Shown: positions 48,255-58,590 of the stretch, in pieces
Layout of the letters: every line of letters begins with the position of its first letter
Numbering within the stretch: the first letter of the stretch is position 1
Assembly: GCA_949358305.1 (NCBI GenBank)
Contig: OX442315.1
Span: 5,669,875 to 5,729,874 of the forward strand
Reading direction: 5' to 3'
From: Strigamia acuminata
Taxonomy: Eukaryota > Arthropoda > Chilopoda > Geophilomorpha > Linotaeniidae
DNA length: 60,000 bases
The notes under the pieces: generated by a model
The model's database searches: none
What the model saw: the letters and a program-made list of their open reading frames with translations, nothing else
Told to the model about the DNA's origin: nothing
Position numbers and translations under genes: made by a program

Positions 48255-48415
48255 ATCAGTGTTGTATCTCGTTCACCAAATTGCGAACTAGTTCAAGTTC
48301 GCATTCAACACCGTGTGAACTAGTTCACGTTCACGTTCTCTACAATTTTTTTCAAAGTGAACTAAGATCAAGTTCACAAACTTGAACTAATAGTTCAGTT
48401 CACTTTTCCAATATT
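48255..48415. repeat. GTTCA/TGAAC palindromic repeat island
   Basis: About 160 bp built from GTTCAC, GTGAAC, AACTAGTTC and AGTTCA words in both orientations. Third island of this style in the window. No coding potential. Confidence 0.6.
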
Positions 48416-48568
48416 TTTTAAAAAATTAAAATGTTTTTTTTTAAGTACTGTTGTTTGCAGATAGAAAAAAAAAAACTTTTTTTTTTAGTAAAGCAATCGT
48501 TTTCATTGATTTTAATGACGCAAACAGCTGTTTTCGCCGTTTTCATTGTAAAAAATGATCAAAATGAA

Positions 48569-48650
48569 TGTTTTGATGATGAAAACGTCATCAAAACGTT
48601 TAAAACCGATGCAAAAAGTTAAGTTTTTGCGACGTTTTCATCATCAAACA
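48569..48650. repeat. Long hairpin with a nested inner stem
   Basis: Arms at 48569-48589 (TGTTTTGATGATGAAAACG...) and 48631-48650 are inverse complements except for one extra base. Between them, GCAAAAA (48611) pairs with TTTTTGC (48624). It could be a small MITE core or a structured RNA. Neighbouring 48651-49436 shows only AT-rich sequence without recognised genes. Confidence 0.6.
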
Positions 48651-49729
48651 TGGTGAACGCGAACTTCGTTGACGACAATACAATACGGATTTATTCCTTA
48701 TAATTCATAAATTACTCTTACCACAAGCACTGAAATTAATTTTGCTGTCTGTACTGTTTGAGTTGTTTCTTCTGCTTTGAAAAAGAAGTAAACACAAAAT
48801 TCAATACTTTGAAAGACAATGGACAGTCAAACTGCAAAATCCATAATTGTGTTTAAAAAAATTCAATGAGTGGGCGAATGTATGACATTTATACAACAAA
48901 ACAAGTTTAACTTCAAGTAATGGTAATTTTTGAAATTATACTTACCGGTAGGACGTTTCATTTTCGGAACATCTTATATCAGACATCACAGGTTGGAATT
49001 ATTCTCATTCTGATTCCCTCGCCGTCATTCTCGATCTGTAAGAATTTTAATTCGTTAAAAGAAAGACACAAAACAAAAAACAAAAATGAAAATTTGGAGG
49101 TTGAAAAATTTGAGTTTTAAAGCGCGATAACCAGATATAAGACGCCGATACTGAATTTAAGATTTACCTCACCTATCCGAATTCATCTTCTCGTTTTTCT
49201 TTTTGAAGGACCGTCGATGGAAATCGCCGTTTTCAACGAAAATTGAAAGCATTACGTGAAAAAACAAACTTCGCACAAACGGCCATTTTTTACTCGGGCA
49301 CCGCCTGGCGATAAAATGTTTCAATAGTTAAAAATTAAGGAGGAAAATATTTAAAACGAATTAATACTTGACAATCATCTGATTTATTTATTACAATACC
49401 AACATATATAGAATAATGGAAATTTGACAATTGTTTTCAAGTAATAACATCTAAATCTAGTTTAAAAAACATTGTGTCATCAACTAAATATAATGGTTCA
49501 ATTTCATTCAAACGAATAAATTCTGAGCATCCACATGCACGGTTTACCGTATTCGTTGGTCTGTCATAACAATCTCTATATTGGATTACGTCAGAATTTA
49601 GTGTTTGAGAATAATGAGTTGTGTGTGTCAATTGATCCATCAAGCTAACTTTGGCAGTATACTGCACGGGCCAATGAAGTATTGCATCAAATGGACCCAT
49701 AATCACTTGAAGAAAAACAGATAAGTGAG

Positions 49730-49945
49730 TGTTGGAAATCGTGTGGTTGAAATAATGCAACATCATCGTAGGGTTAAAGAATTACAAGTGTTTTATTCTG
49801 GGAAAATACACAGGTTAAATATGTAGACACTGGGCCATGATTGGCTGTTAAATTGGGTCGTCTAGTGGACGTATCAGCGTCTGCCACGGAACGTCCGAGT
49901 GCCCTCTCGCGACGTAATGGCGGTCAAGCGACATGGGGTCCAACA
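49730..49945 (-). repeat. 3' LTR of the copia element
   Basis: A 216-bp LTR, identical by eye to 56159-56374, abutting TSD copy GTGAG at 49725. Confidence 0.95.
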
Positions 49946-49985
49946 AATTCTCCTCTTGAACCGTCATTACGCACTGCTTTCTTGA

Positions 49986-50207
49986 TTACTCTTCTTCGTG
50001 TCTGCCTTTCTTGGTTGGGGCGATTCCGAGTTCGATCAAGGCTTTTTCTAGTGTTGGTCCTGTAAGTGGTTTTGTCAGGAAGTCTGCCAACATCTCGGTT
50101 CCTGCGATGTGTTTGATGTCGATGTTACCACTTTCGACGTCATTCTTTACGAAATTTAGTCGCCGATTGAAGTGCTTGGTCCTCGCCTTTTGGGGTCCCG
50201 GCTTCAG
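49986..50207 (-). pseudogene. C-terminal end of copia Pol, cut off by the Tc1-like insert
   Basis: Encodes the last part of the copia RNase H domain (RTKHFNRRLNFVKNDVESG, then MLADFLTKPL), with TAA at 49986-49988. It continues the frame that stops at the transposon border at 51857. The TA target duplication is the only extra sequence besides the transposon. Separated from the main ORF, the element cannot make a complete RNase H. Confidence 0.85.
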
Positions 50208-50209
50208 TA

Positions 50210-51856
50210 CAAGTGAGAAGCATAAGTTTGGAAACTTGGCTGAATTCAAAATTTTGAGTTTTGTTAGTTTGTGATTATGAGAAAACAAACAATCAAAGGA
50301 TATTAAGCTTATAACATTTTATTAATGTAGCATAGAGCTTTCCAAAAATCTAAATGTTTTCAAAAAAATCAAATAAATAACATAAATATGTTGAATTGTA
50401 TACACCCCCTGGTGAAGCAGAAGTCTGGAAACTTGCTCTATCTGTTGCATAAGTTTAGAAACTTCCGTGATTTCTCATGTAAACTCATTTGCATAATTTC
50501 ACAAAAGCAAGAAAACAGTTGTTTTTGATGCAGCTAACATCTCTGGTGTGATAATGGGCAAAACACCAGAGTTGAGTATGGATGAAAAGCGAATTGCCAT
50601 GAATATGCGTGCAAAGAAGAAAACATTGGCTGAAATTGCTGACCACCATCAAATATCTACATCATGCGTGTGTAAATGTTTGAAACAAATTCAAGATGTT
50701 GGTGGACAGATAAAACCAGTGAAAAAACGACCTGGAAGGCCTCAATGCACAACAACTCGTGAAAATCGAATTCTGAGAAAAGTTGTGTCAAAACAACCAA
50801 AGTCAACTGCCTATGAATTGCATCAGAAATGGAACACTAAAGCCAATATTCATGTATCCAAAGACACGGTGATACAACGCCTTAAAGATATGGGATACAG
50901 ATCTAGAGTACCAAATAGAAAACCTTACCTAAATAAAAAACAAATTGCTGAACGACTTGCATGGGCCAAAGAACATTTGAATTGGACTGCTGAAATGTGG
51001 TTTTTTCGGATGAATCCAAATTCTATTTATCATTTGGGGACCAAGGAACTCGAGTTTGCAGGAAAAAAGAACAAGTATATCCCCTAAATGTCTGAAAACC
51101 ACTGTTAAGCATCCACTCGGAGTAATGGTCTGGAGATGCATGGCCTCTAAAGGTCCAGGAGAATTAAAATTTGTGGAAGGGACAATAAATGCATTAAAAT
51201 ACCAGCAAATATTAGAGGAAGGTTTACTAACATCAATGAAAAAGCAAAGAGTACGTCGCAAATTGTTCTTTCAGCAAGATGGGGTTTCCTGCCATACTGC
51301 CAAAACTACAACAAAATGGTTTGAACAAAAAAGAATAAACGTTTTATCATGGCCAGGTAATTCCCCAGACTGGAATAAAATGGAATAAAATGAAAAAGCG
51401 TTTGCAAGCTCAAAAACCAGCAAATAAGAGAGCTTAAAGCTGCAATCACTGAAATCTGGAAAACAGTTACAGCAGATGAATGTGTCAAGCTTACGTCATC
51501 AATGCCTAAGCGACTTGCTGCGGTAATAAAGGCAAAAGGATATCCCACCAAATATTGAGGTAGTACTTTACTAATTTGAAATATTTATAGCTTAATCACT
51601 CAAGTTTCCAAACTTATGCAACAGATAGAGCAAGTTTCCAGACTTCTGCTTCACCAGGGGGTGTATACAATTCAACATATTTATGTTATTTATTTGATTT
51701 TTTTGAAAACATTTAGATTTTTGGAAAGCTCTATGCTACATTAATAAAATGTTATAAGCTTAATATTCTTTGATTGTTTGTTTTCTCATAATCACAAACT
51801 AACTAAACTCAAATTTTTGAATTCAGCCAAGTTTCCAAACTTATGCTTCTCACTTG
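50210..51856 (+). mobile_element. Tc1-like transposon with IR/DR termini inside copia
   Basis: 1647 bp flanked by TA (50208-50209, 51857-51858). Long inverted repeats of about 265 bp (50210 to about 50475 and about 51590-51856) start CAAGTGAGAAGCATAAGTTT. Each arm holds two copies of a motif like GCATAAGTTTGGAAACTT, one at the tip and one at the inner end. This is the IR/DR layout known from Tc1-like elements such as Sleeping Beauty, where two transposase sites lie per arm. Confidence 0.92.
50548..51388 (+). pseudogene. Tc1-like transposase, frameshifted
   Basis: 50548-51087 encodes the paired-like DNA-binding domain (AEIADHHQISTSCVCKCL; KKRPGRP linker; TAYELHQKWN) and reaches the catalytic domain. 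The frame is lost at about 51000, just before the first catalytic Asp, where the correct phase is the neighbouring one. The frame 51056-51388 then carries the second Asp in FFQQDGVSCHTAK and the conserved WPGNSPDWN, but is broken again before the last catalytic acidic residue. Two or more indels make it non-functional, so this copy must have been moved by another copy's enzyme or decayed after insertion. Confidence 0.88.
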
Positions 51857-54800
51857 TAATTGCGTCGCATTTAAGCTGTCGCAATAAACAGTCGTTGCTT
51901 CCATTTTCGTGGTTGGTGTGATGGTCATCATTATTTCTTTTGTCCACAGCACATCCTTGATACCTTCCGATAAGGCGTGTAACTCGCTCTCAGTGCTTGA
52001 CATTGCCACGATCTCCTGTTTTTTGCATCTCCAGTGGATTAGCGACCGTCCGTCGCGCACAACAAATCCCGAGAACGACTTGGAATCTGCCGTTCTGTCC
52101 CAACTTGCGTCCGTGTAGGCATGCAATCTTCGGTCCTCGCATCCGTATGACAATTTGTAGTTGGTTGTTTTCTGCAGGTATTTCAACACTCTCTTCAGTG
52201 CTTGGTAGTGTGTCTGTTTGGGCTTCGCGCTGTATTGGGACAGCGAGCTCATTGCGAAACTGAGGTCGGGTCGTGTGTTGATTGCCAAATACATCAACTT
52301 CCCGATCAGTTCTTGGTATTCGCGCTGGTCGACTTCTGGGCTGTCCTCGTGTTCATCCAAATTGAGTTGCGGGTCCATCGGTGTCGACTTGGTGTTACAG
52401 TTTTCCATCCCGTAACTTGCTAAAACTCTTCGAATATATTCGGACTGGTGTAGGTGGATTCCATTGTCGTCGTGGTAAACTTGAATCCCTAAGATGGATG
52501 ATAGTTGGCCCATGGAGATTAATTCTACGTCGTTTTTAATCTGGTCTATCACTTCCTTCTCGAATCGGTCCGATGATGCCAAAGTGACGGCGTCGTCCAC
52601 GTAAACTCCCAAAAACATGTAGTCATGTCCTCGTCTCACGATGAATAAGCATGGGTCGTCGGGAGATCGTTCAAATTTTACTTTGGCCAAAACTTCGGTT
52701 AGCTTCTCGTACCAGCACCGCCCTGACTGTTTTAGTCCGTAGATACTTTTTTCTAGTTTGCATACGAGATTCGTCCCGTCCTCGTAGCCTTCAGGCTGTG
52801 CCATGTAAATTTCATTCTTGAGTTTGCCGTGGAGGTATGCCGATCGTACGTCGTGTTGCGATAGTTTCCTTTTTCGTTTCGCGCCTTCGTTTACGAGTAT
52901 TCTCAGCGTTTCGATTCTAATTACCGGTGCAAATGTCGTGTCGTAGTCTACTCCCCATCGCTGCGTGTATCCAGCGGCTACGAGCCGTGCTTTGAAACGT
53001 CTTTCACCGGTGTTTGGATTTACTTTGAGTTTGTAAACCCAATTCGACTTGACAGTTTTCTTGTTTCTCGGCAGTTCCCTCGTTGTCCAAACTTCGTGCT
53101 TCTTCATCGACGCTATTTCTTCATCCATGGCCTTTATCCACTCCTCGGAATTAATTGATTGTAGCGCTTCGTTGTAGTTTCGAGGGGGATCAATTTCTTC
53201 CGATACGTTGGCCATCGCTCTTGATTTTATCCGCTCGGATCTTCTAGCTCCTTGTCGTATCATTTCGTCTTCATTTGCCGTTCTTTCTGTGAGGTTTCGG
53301 ACTTGGCGTTCTGCCGTCGTGGCTCTCGGCGTGTGTTGTTGAGTGGGTGGTGGTGGGTCGGCCTCCTCGTTGTTCTGGATTTCGTCTTGTGCGTTCTCCT
53401 CTCGATTCCCGTCCAATATTTCGTCGTTTTCATCTTGTGCGTTGCCTTCTCGACTTCCGTCTATTATTACGCCATTTTCGACTGTGTTCCCGCCTTTTTC
53501 CTCGTCAAGACTCGTCTTAATTTCGGACTCGATCTCCAAGTCGGCGTATTTGGGTTGCATTGCGGTGCCGTCTTCACTGCGTAGCATCGGCGCGCCCAAC
53601 TCGCTCTCGACGAATTTTACATTTCGTTCCTCGCTGACGAGTCGTGTCTCGGGATTGTAAATTCGATATCCTCGTCGTTTTTGTGCGTATCCCACGAATA
53701 TTCTCTTCTCGGCTTTCGGGTCAAACTTCCTTCGTCCCGCATTTTTCGTGAGTACAAACGCGACGCATCCGAAACGTTTGAAATATTTTACAGTTGGTTT
53801 CTTGTCGTCCCAAACTTCCGACGGGGTTTTTCCATGCACTCTTGTCATGCACGAGTTCCGAATGATTGCCGTTGTGCACATGCACTCTGCCCAAAACGTG
53901 TATGGTAGTCCCGACTCGACGAGCATCGTTCGCGTCATCTCGATAATTGTTCGATTTTGGCGTTCTGCCACGCCATTGCTCGCGGCTGAGTACGGTACTG
54001 TTAGTTGGTGGTCAACTCCTCGTTCTTGAAACCATTTTTCCAGTTTTCCCACGATAAATTCCCCGCCGTTATCGCTACGTATCCTCTTTAAACGTTGGCC
54101 CGTTTCTGTCTCGCACATCGTGATCAAATTCTTCAATTTTTCGGCCGTTTCGCTTTTCGTTTTTAAAACTTTGACCATCGTTTTTCGGCTCCAATCGTCA
54201 ACGACTGTCATGATATACTTTGATCCTCCCAGTGATTCGGGTGTAATTGCTCCGACGAGGTCCACGTGCCACAGGTCCATGATACTTTGCGATTGGCGTT
54301 CTCCGATGCTTTTGTGGGGTTTTCGAGTAAGTTTCCCCTTGATACACGATTCGCATGTCTCGTTTTCGCTCGTATCCATCTTGAGTCCTCGTACCAAAGT
54401 GTCCCTCTCCATTTTCCTCATTGTGTCGTACGCCAGGTGCCCGAGTCGTTGGTGCCACGTCGTGTTGATTTCTTCGGATTTTCTTGCGTTTTCGTGGCTC
54501 TGCAATATTTTCGTGTCGATCACGAACTTGTCCCCGATTCGTCGTATGTCGATGATCGCTCTGCCGTCTGGTCCTCGTACTGCCGACGCCTTGATGTCGA
54601 AAATCACGCTCTTCTTGGTATCGATGATTTTGGCCACGGAAAGTAGATTCGCCGATATCTCAGGTACGTGTAAAACGTTGTTTAGTCGGTGAATTTTGTC
54701 GTTTTTGCTGGTCGTGACTCGAATACTGCCAATTCCAATCGATTTCATTCTTACATTCTTGTCAGCGATCCCAATTGTCCGATCATCACGTTCGTAGGTG

Positions 54801-56002
54801 TCGAAAAATTCCTTGGTTCTCGTCATATGGCTAGTTGCGCCCGAATCCACCAACCAAAGCACCTTCGTTTCTTCACTAATCGTCGCCACTTCGTTCTTTG
54901 TAATTTCGTCGGTCGACGCGATCTCGTCGGTGGTCGTTGCAACTTCGTCAGTCGTCGTGAGTTCGTCCGTCGTCGCAATCTCGTCGGTGTACGTTGCAAC
55001 TTCGTCTGTTGTCGTGATTTCGTCGGTCGTTGTAATCGGGTCGGTGTACGTTGCAACTTCGTCTGTCGTCGTGATTTTGTCGGCCGTCTCGATCTCGTCT
55101 GTCATTGCGTACATGCACGATTCCTCCATCTCGAATGCACACAGATTTCCTTCTTGTTTGTGGCTTCGTTTGAATGTGCCTTTGCCGCGTTTGGAATTCG
55201 TCCTCTCTCTCTTCGGTTTTGAACAAGTTGACGCCTTATGCCCGCTCCCTTCGCAGTTGAAGCAGAACATTGGGTTCTTACACTCGCTCGCCACGTGACC
55301 AGGTTTGTTGCAATTGAAGCATTTTCGCGTGTCCGCACGTTTCTCGAATCTCTTACGGCTATCCGCTCTGTATGCAACATCCGTGCTTCCTTCGATTTTT
55401 ATGTTGTTCTGCGTCTCACGTGATCTCAAAATTTTTCGCGCATCTTGTAGTGTAGTCGTCTTATTTGCTCTGATGCCCTCGGCCGTGGCGTCGAATTCTT
55501 CTCGCAATCCCCTTAATATCGCGTATTTGGCCTGAGTTTCCTTTATATCCCCTCCGTAGGAGGCGCATTTAGTTCTCAGTGCCTCGACTCGGTTTACGTA
55601 CTGGTCTATTGTCTCTTTCGCGGTCATTTTGAGGCGCAGCAACTCGTCCAAGCACTCGTACTGGAGATCTGTTGTATCGATCTCCATATTTTTCTTTATG
55701 TCGTCCCAAAGTTGTTTAGCGGTTAATGCGTCGTCGTAACGTAGTACCTGCTCATCGTTTAGGGTTCCGATCAGTATTCCCTTCGCGGCGTTGTTGCTCT
55801 TCCGCCACGTTTTCCACGTTTTTTCGTCCTCATCGTGGGTCGCATCTCCCTTAACTGGTCGTTTGGGCTCCGTCTCTTCGATCGCGGTGTCCCACAAATC
55901 TCGTTCATTTAGCGCGGCCTTTACTCGTTTGGACCACAGCAAATAGTTACCGTCGTGTAACAATTCTATTTGGTTGCGGATTTTCGTCGTTGAATCCGTC
56001 AT
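51809..56002 (-). CDS. Copia Gag-Pol polyprotein, C-terminus truncated by insertion
   Basis: 1397 codons from ATG at 56002; genuine sequence ends at about residue 1381, at 51857, and the rest reads into the transposon. Gag carries two knuckles, CFNCNKPGHVASEC and CFNCEGSGHKASTC (about 227-260). A Thr/Asp/Glu repeat linker follows at about 305-370. Protease WLVDSGATSHM (about 390). Integrase HQRLGHL...CESC (about 520) and SDNGGEF (about 643). Reverse transcriptase FKARLVAAGYTQ (about 1005) and YVDDAVTLA (about 1136). RNase H YTDASWD (about 1295) and STESELHAL. The order PR-INT-RT-RH is diagnostic of Ty1/copia. No stop or frameshift other than the insertion was seen. Confidence 0.95.
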   Translation of the reverse strand: MTDSTTKIRNQIELLHDGNYLLWSKRVKAALNERDLWDTAIEETEPKRPVKGDATHDEDEKTWKTWRKSNNAAKGILIGTLNDEQVLRYDDALTAKQLWDDIKKNMEIDTTDLQYECLDELLRLKMTAKETIDQYVNRVEALRTKCASYGGDIKETQAKYAILRGLREEFDATAEGIRANKTTTLQDARKILRSRETQNNIKIEGSTDVAYRADSRKRFEKRADTRKCFNCNKPGHVASECKNPMFCFNCEGSGHKASTCSKPKRERTNSKRGKGTFKRSHKQEGNLCAFEMEESCMYAMTDEIETADKITTTDEVATYTDPITTTDEITTTDEVATYTDEIATTDELTTTDEVATTTDEIASTDEITKNEVATISEETKVLWLVDSGATSHMTRTKEFFDTYERDDRTIGIADKNVRMKSIGIGSIRVTTSKNDKIHRLNNVLHVPEISANLLSVAKIIDTKKSVIFDIKASAVRGPDGRAIIDIRRIGDKFVIDTKILQSHENARKSEEINTTWHQRLGHLAYDTMRKMERDTLVRGLKMDTSENETCESCIKGKLTRKPHKSIGERQSQSIMDLWHVDLVGAITPESLGGSKYIMTVVDDWSRKTMVKVLKTKSETAEKLKNLITMCETETGQRLKRIRSDNGGEFIVGKLEKWFQERGVDHQLTVPYSAASNGVAERQNRTIIEMTRTMLVESGLPYTFWAECMCTTAIIRNSCMTRVHGKTPSEVWDDKKPTVKYFKRFGCVAFVLTKNAGRRKFDPKAEKRIFVGYAQKRRGYRIYNPETRLVSEERNVKFVESELGAPMLRSEDGTAMQPKYADLEIESEIKTSLDEEKGGNTVENGVIIDGSREGNAQDENDEILDGNREENAQDEIQNNEEADPPPPTQQHTPRATTAERQVRNLTERTANEDEMIRQGARRSERIKSRAMANVSEEIDPPRNYNEALQSINSEEWIKAMDEEIASMKKHEVWTTRELPRNKKTVKSNWVYKLKVNPNTGERRFKARLVAAGYTQRWGVDYDTTFAPVIRIETLRILVNEGAKRKRKLSQHDVRSAYLHGKLKNEIYMAQPEGYEDGTNLVCKLEKSIYGLKQSGRCWYEKLTEVLAKVKFERSPDDPCLFIVRRGHDYMFLGVYVDDAVTLASSDRFEKEVIDQIKNDVELISMGQLSSILGIQVYHDDNGIHLHQSEYIRRVLASYGMENCNTKSTPMDPQLNLDEHEDSPEVDQREYQELIGKLMYLAINTRPDLSFAMSSLSQYSAKPKQTHYQALKRVLKYLQKTTNYKLSYGCEDRRLHAYTDASWDRTADSKSFSGFVVRDGRSLIHWRCKKQEIVAMSSTESELHALSEGIKDVLWTKEIMMTITPTTKMEATTVYCDSLNATQLQVRSISLETWLNSKI
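54895..55095 (-). repeat. Coding minisatellite in copia Gag/protease linker
   Basis: An imperfect tandem array with units of about 24-36 bp (core, plus strand: TCGTCGGTCGTCGT and GTTGCAACTTCGTC) encodes repeats of (I/V)-TTTDE and VATYTDE. Roughly eight units lie between the zinc knuckles and the protease motif. Confidence 0.8.
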
Positions 56003-56158
56003 GTCGTCTTCTCAAAAAACACGTGCTCGCTCGAAATTTTCAGACTTTTACTGCTCGTCTTTTCTTCTTCAAGTTTGTACGCCTCGTGTTTTGACTTGTA
56101 GTCGTCAGTTATTCTTTAACGTCGTCGGTGGATTTTTAACGATCCGTCTGCTACCATT

Positions 56159-56374
56159 TGTTGGAAATCGTGTGGTTGAAATAATGCAACATCATCGTAG
56201 GGTTAAAGAATTACAAGTGTTTTATTCTGGGAAAATACACAGGTTAAATATGTAGACACTGGGCCATGATTGGCTGTTAAATTGGGTCGTCTAGTGGACG
56301 TATCAGCGTCTGCCACGGAACGTCCGAGTGCCCTCTCGCGACGTAATGGCGGTCAAGCGACATGGGGTCCAACA
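56159..56374 (-). repeat. 5' LTR of the copia element
   Basis: A 216-bp LTR; primer-binding site directly inside it and GTGAG outside it. Confidence 0.95.
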
Positions 56375-58590
56375 GTGAGTTCCCTCTCCCGTTCCATTGC
56401 CATTTGGATACAGCAGTAGTCGCATTTTATAACCGTTCTTCTTGGCATTCAAAGGACCGCTATGAGTGTAGTGACGCTTCCCCGATATTGAATCTTGAAG
56501 AAGGTTTGCAAAATTACAAACTTTCCAGATGTATTCGAAGGACGAAACAGTTGCCCGTATATTGTTCAAATCCATTTCCATTCGATCTAATGAACAAGTG
56601 AAATTCGGTAAAAATTATAGTCACAAATTTTCGCTGGCAAGGACGAACGAATATATGTTGGTATTTTTTTGGATTTATTCGACAAAACCTGAATTTTTAT
56701 GCGACAAAATCAGAATTTTTATAAGAAAAAAAAACAGAATTTGTATAAGAAAAAATCTGGATTAAATGCGATAAAACTTGTGAACTCACCTTTGTCTTTC
56801 ACATGATTATCTTCAATCTCATTTAGTTTTCTGACCACATCAGCTGATAATTAAAATCAATTAAAAATAAATCAACTTACGATGTTTATGAATTAATTAT
56901 ACCGATCTTGTAGCTCAGATTTTTCTTCTCCTCGGCTGAAACAAACAAGTTTTCATTTTATTCTTTTGCTCTTTATACATGTTATAACCGAACAAAAAAC
57001 TGTACTTACCCACAGCTTTAACCAACTGATCTAAAACCAAACCAAATCTATATTAAAACAGCAATCAAATAATCAATAAAGGATTCAATCACTTACTGTT
57101 GGCCGTCATCACAGTAGTGAGAGTTTTTTCGTAGTTTTCCATATTGTCGCACTGTTCAGTTTGCCGCTTAATCAGTATTTCTAAAATAATTCATATTTTA
57201 GGGTTAATCAGCTAAAAATAGTTAAAACTAGCTTTACCGATTGTTTTTTGCAGCATCTTATTCCAATGCTCAACTTCGTTTTTGTCTTCGGCTGAAATTT
57301 GCGATGACAGTTCGTCTATCTTGCTACTTTGTTCAGTTTGCTTCAAGTGCAGATCTTTCATTTCTTTTTCTTGATTTTCGACGCTTTTCTGCAAATTACC
57401 TGTACAAATAAAATTCTACACCTCCATCAAAAATATCTCACATTAAACTTTTTACCTCGAATAATTTGGATTGTTCTCAAGCACTCTTCCTGTTTTTACG
57501 AAAATTTGGATAAAACTAAGCAATATATCGCTTATGTCGATGTCATACCTGTATATTACTAACAGCAAACTTTAGCGACGTAATTTTGTTCAATGAATGC
57601 GCCAGCGTGGATGCATTACGCGTTTGCTGAAACAAAACTAAGTTACCGTATACAAAAAAATCCTATTTTTAATGCAATTATTCAACCTCCATTTTAAGTG
57701 TCAGCAGTAACTTCATCATCAACTCAATATGAGAATTTCCACTTTCGTGTTTTTCAACTTCCAGTTGATTTCCCTGCAATGTTTTCATGCTCGAATAATT
57801 TTAATTTGAGTTGTTCTACACCTGCGCACCTGAAATGAACAACCGATTGGCGCAAACTTGCATTGGCATAAACTACGAAGACATTCTTGCACGTGGTTAC
57901 TCATCTGTTGGAAATGAAAATTTAGTATTGCCATTACAAAAATTGCAGTAGATCGGATGCATCTCGCATCTCTGTCCAGCAAAATGAATAAAAAATATTG
58001 ATATTAATTTAATCATCAAATATTTGATATTCTGTATTGTAATTACTTCCACACTGTTGCAATATCTGCAACGTCCTTCCTCCAATTGGGTGTCACCACC
58101 AGCTTTTTCCTGAAAAAATAATTACAATTTATGAATAAAAATTTGAAATTTTACTACCATAATAATAAGCTAATCGCCCAGCAACATCTGATTAATATTG
58201 TAGTGCACTTATTTGTCACCTGGGTCTAAATAGAAGCCTGGGCTATTAATTTTATGAACACTTTATTGTATACTTACAAGTGTTGACTTGCTGAAATCTG
58301 TTTTGGCACCACATCGCTGGCAGAAGATGTGACTACTATGTTGTTCCTTCGTAATAACACTCTTCAAACTACATCTTTGAATAAAATACAAAAAAATAAA
58401 TAACTAAATACAAAAAATTTTCAAATCAAGTTGAATTCAAATCAGAAACTTGAGCTTAGATTGATCGGTTAATCGTTCCACTGCTAACGGAAAATCTGGC
58501 CACATATGTTTTGCTAGATTTATTTTATAAACTAACTGTAAGTTCAGCGATTTCCACTTACTTGATACACGTGAAGACTTCTGTATCCAT

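Larger units (their letters stand above)
49730..56374 (-). mobile_element. Ty1/copia element in the MATH exon of gene C
   Basis: LTRs 49730-49945 and 56159-56374, 216 bp each, read identically (TGTTGG...CCAACA). GTGAG flanks both sides (49725-49729, 56375-56379). On the minus strand, TGGTAGCAGACGG (56144-56156) follows the 5' LTR by two bases and resembles the complement of the initiator tRNA-Met 3' end, the usual copia primer. A purine tract AAGAGGAGAATT precedes the 3' LTR. It is about 5 kb without the Tc1-like insert at 50210-51856. Confidence 0.95.
49437..58590 (-). pseudogene. TRAF/MATH-like gene C, MATH exon split by a copia element
   Basis: Exon 1 58590-58562 (MDTEVFTCI). Exon 2 58374-58278 (HIFCQRCGAKTDFSKST). 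Exon 3 58109-58047 (GGDTQLEEGRCRYCNSVE). A finger exon lies around 57979-57835 (MSNHVQECLRSLCQCKF). Exon about 57776-57690 (GNQLEVEKHESGN). Coiled coil about 57401-57238 (EKEMKDLHLKQTEQSSKI). Mini-exons near 57030 (DQLVKAV) and 56940-56900. The MATH exon starts near 56581 (FEYIWKVCNFANLLQ, GYKMRLLLYPNGN), stops at 56380 and resumes at 49724-49437 (DAILHWPVQY, FIRLNEIEPLYLVDDTMF). The 5-bp GTGAG duplication shows that copia entered this exon. The rest of the gene looks intact, so the break is recent or polymorphic. The role is as for gene A. Confidence 0.7.

Noticed and set aside
48431-48622. 63-codon plus-strand frame
   Set aside because: Poly-T/poly-A derived and overlapping the hairpin; no homology recognised.
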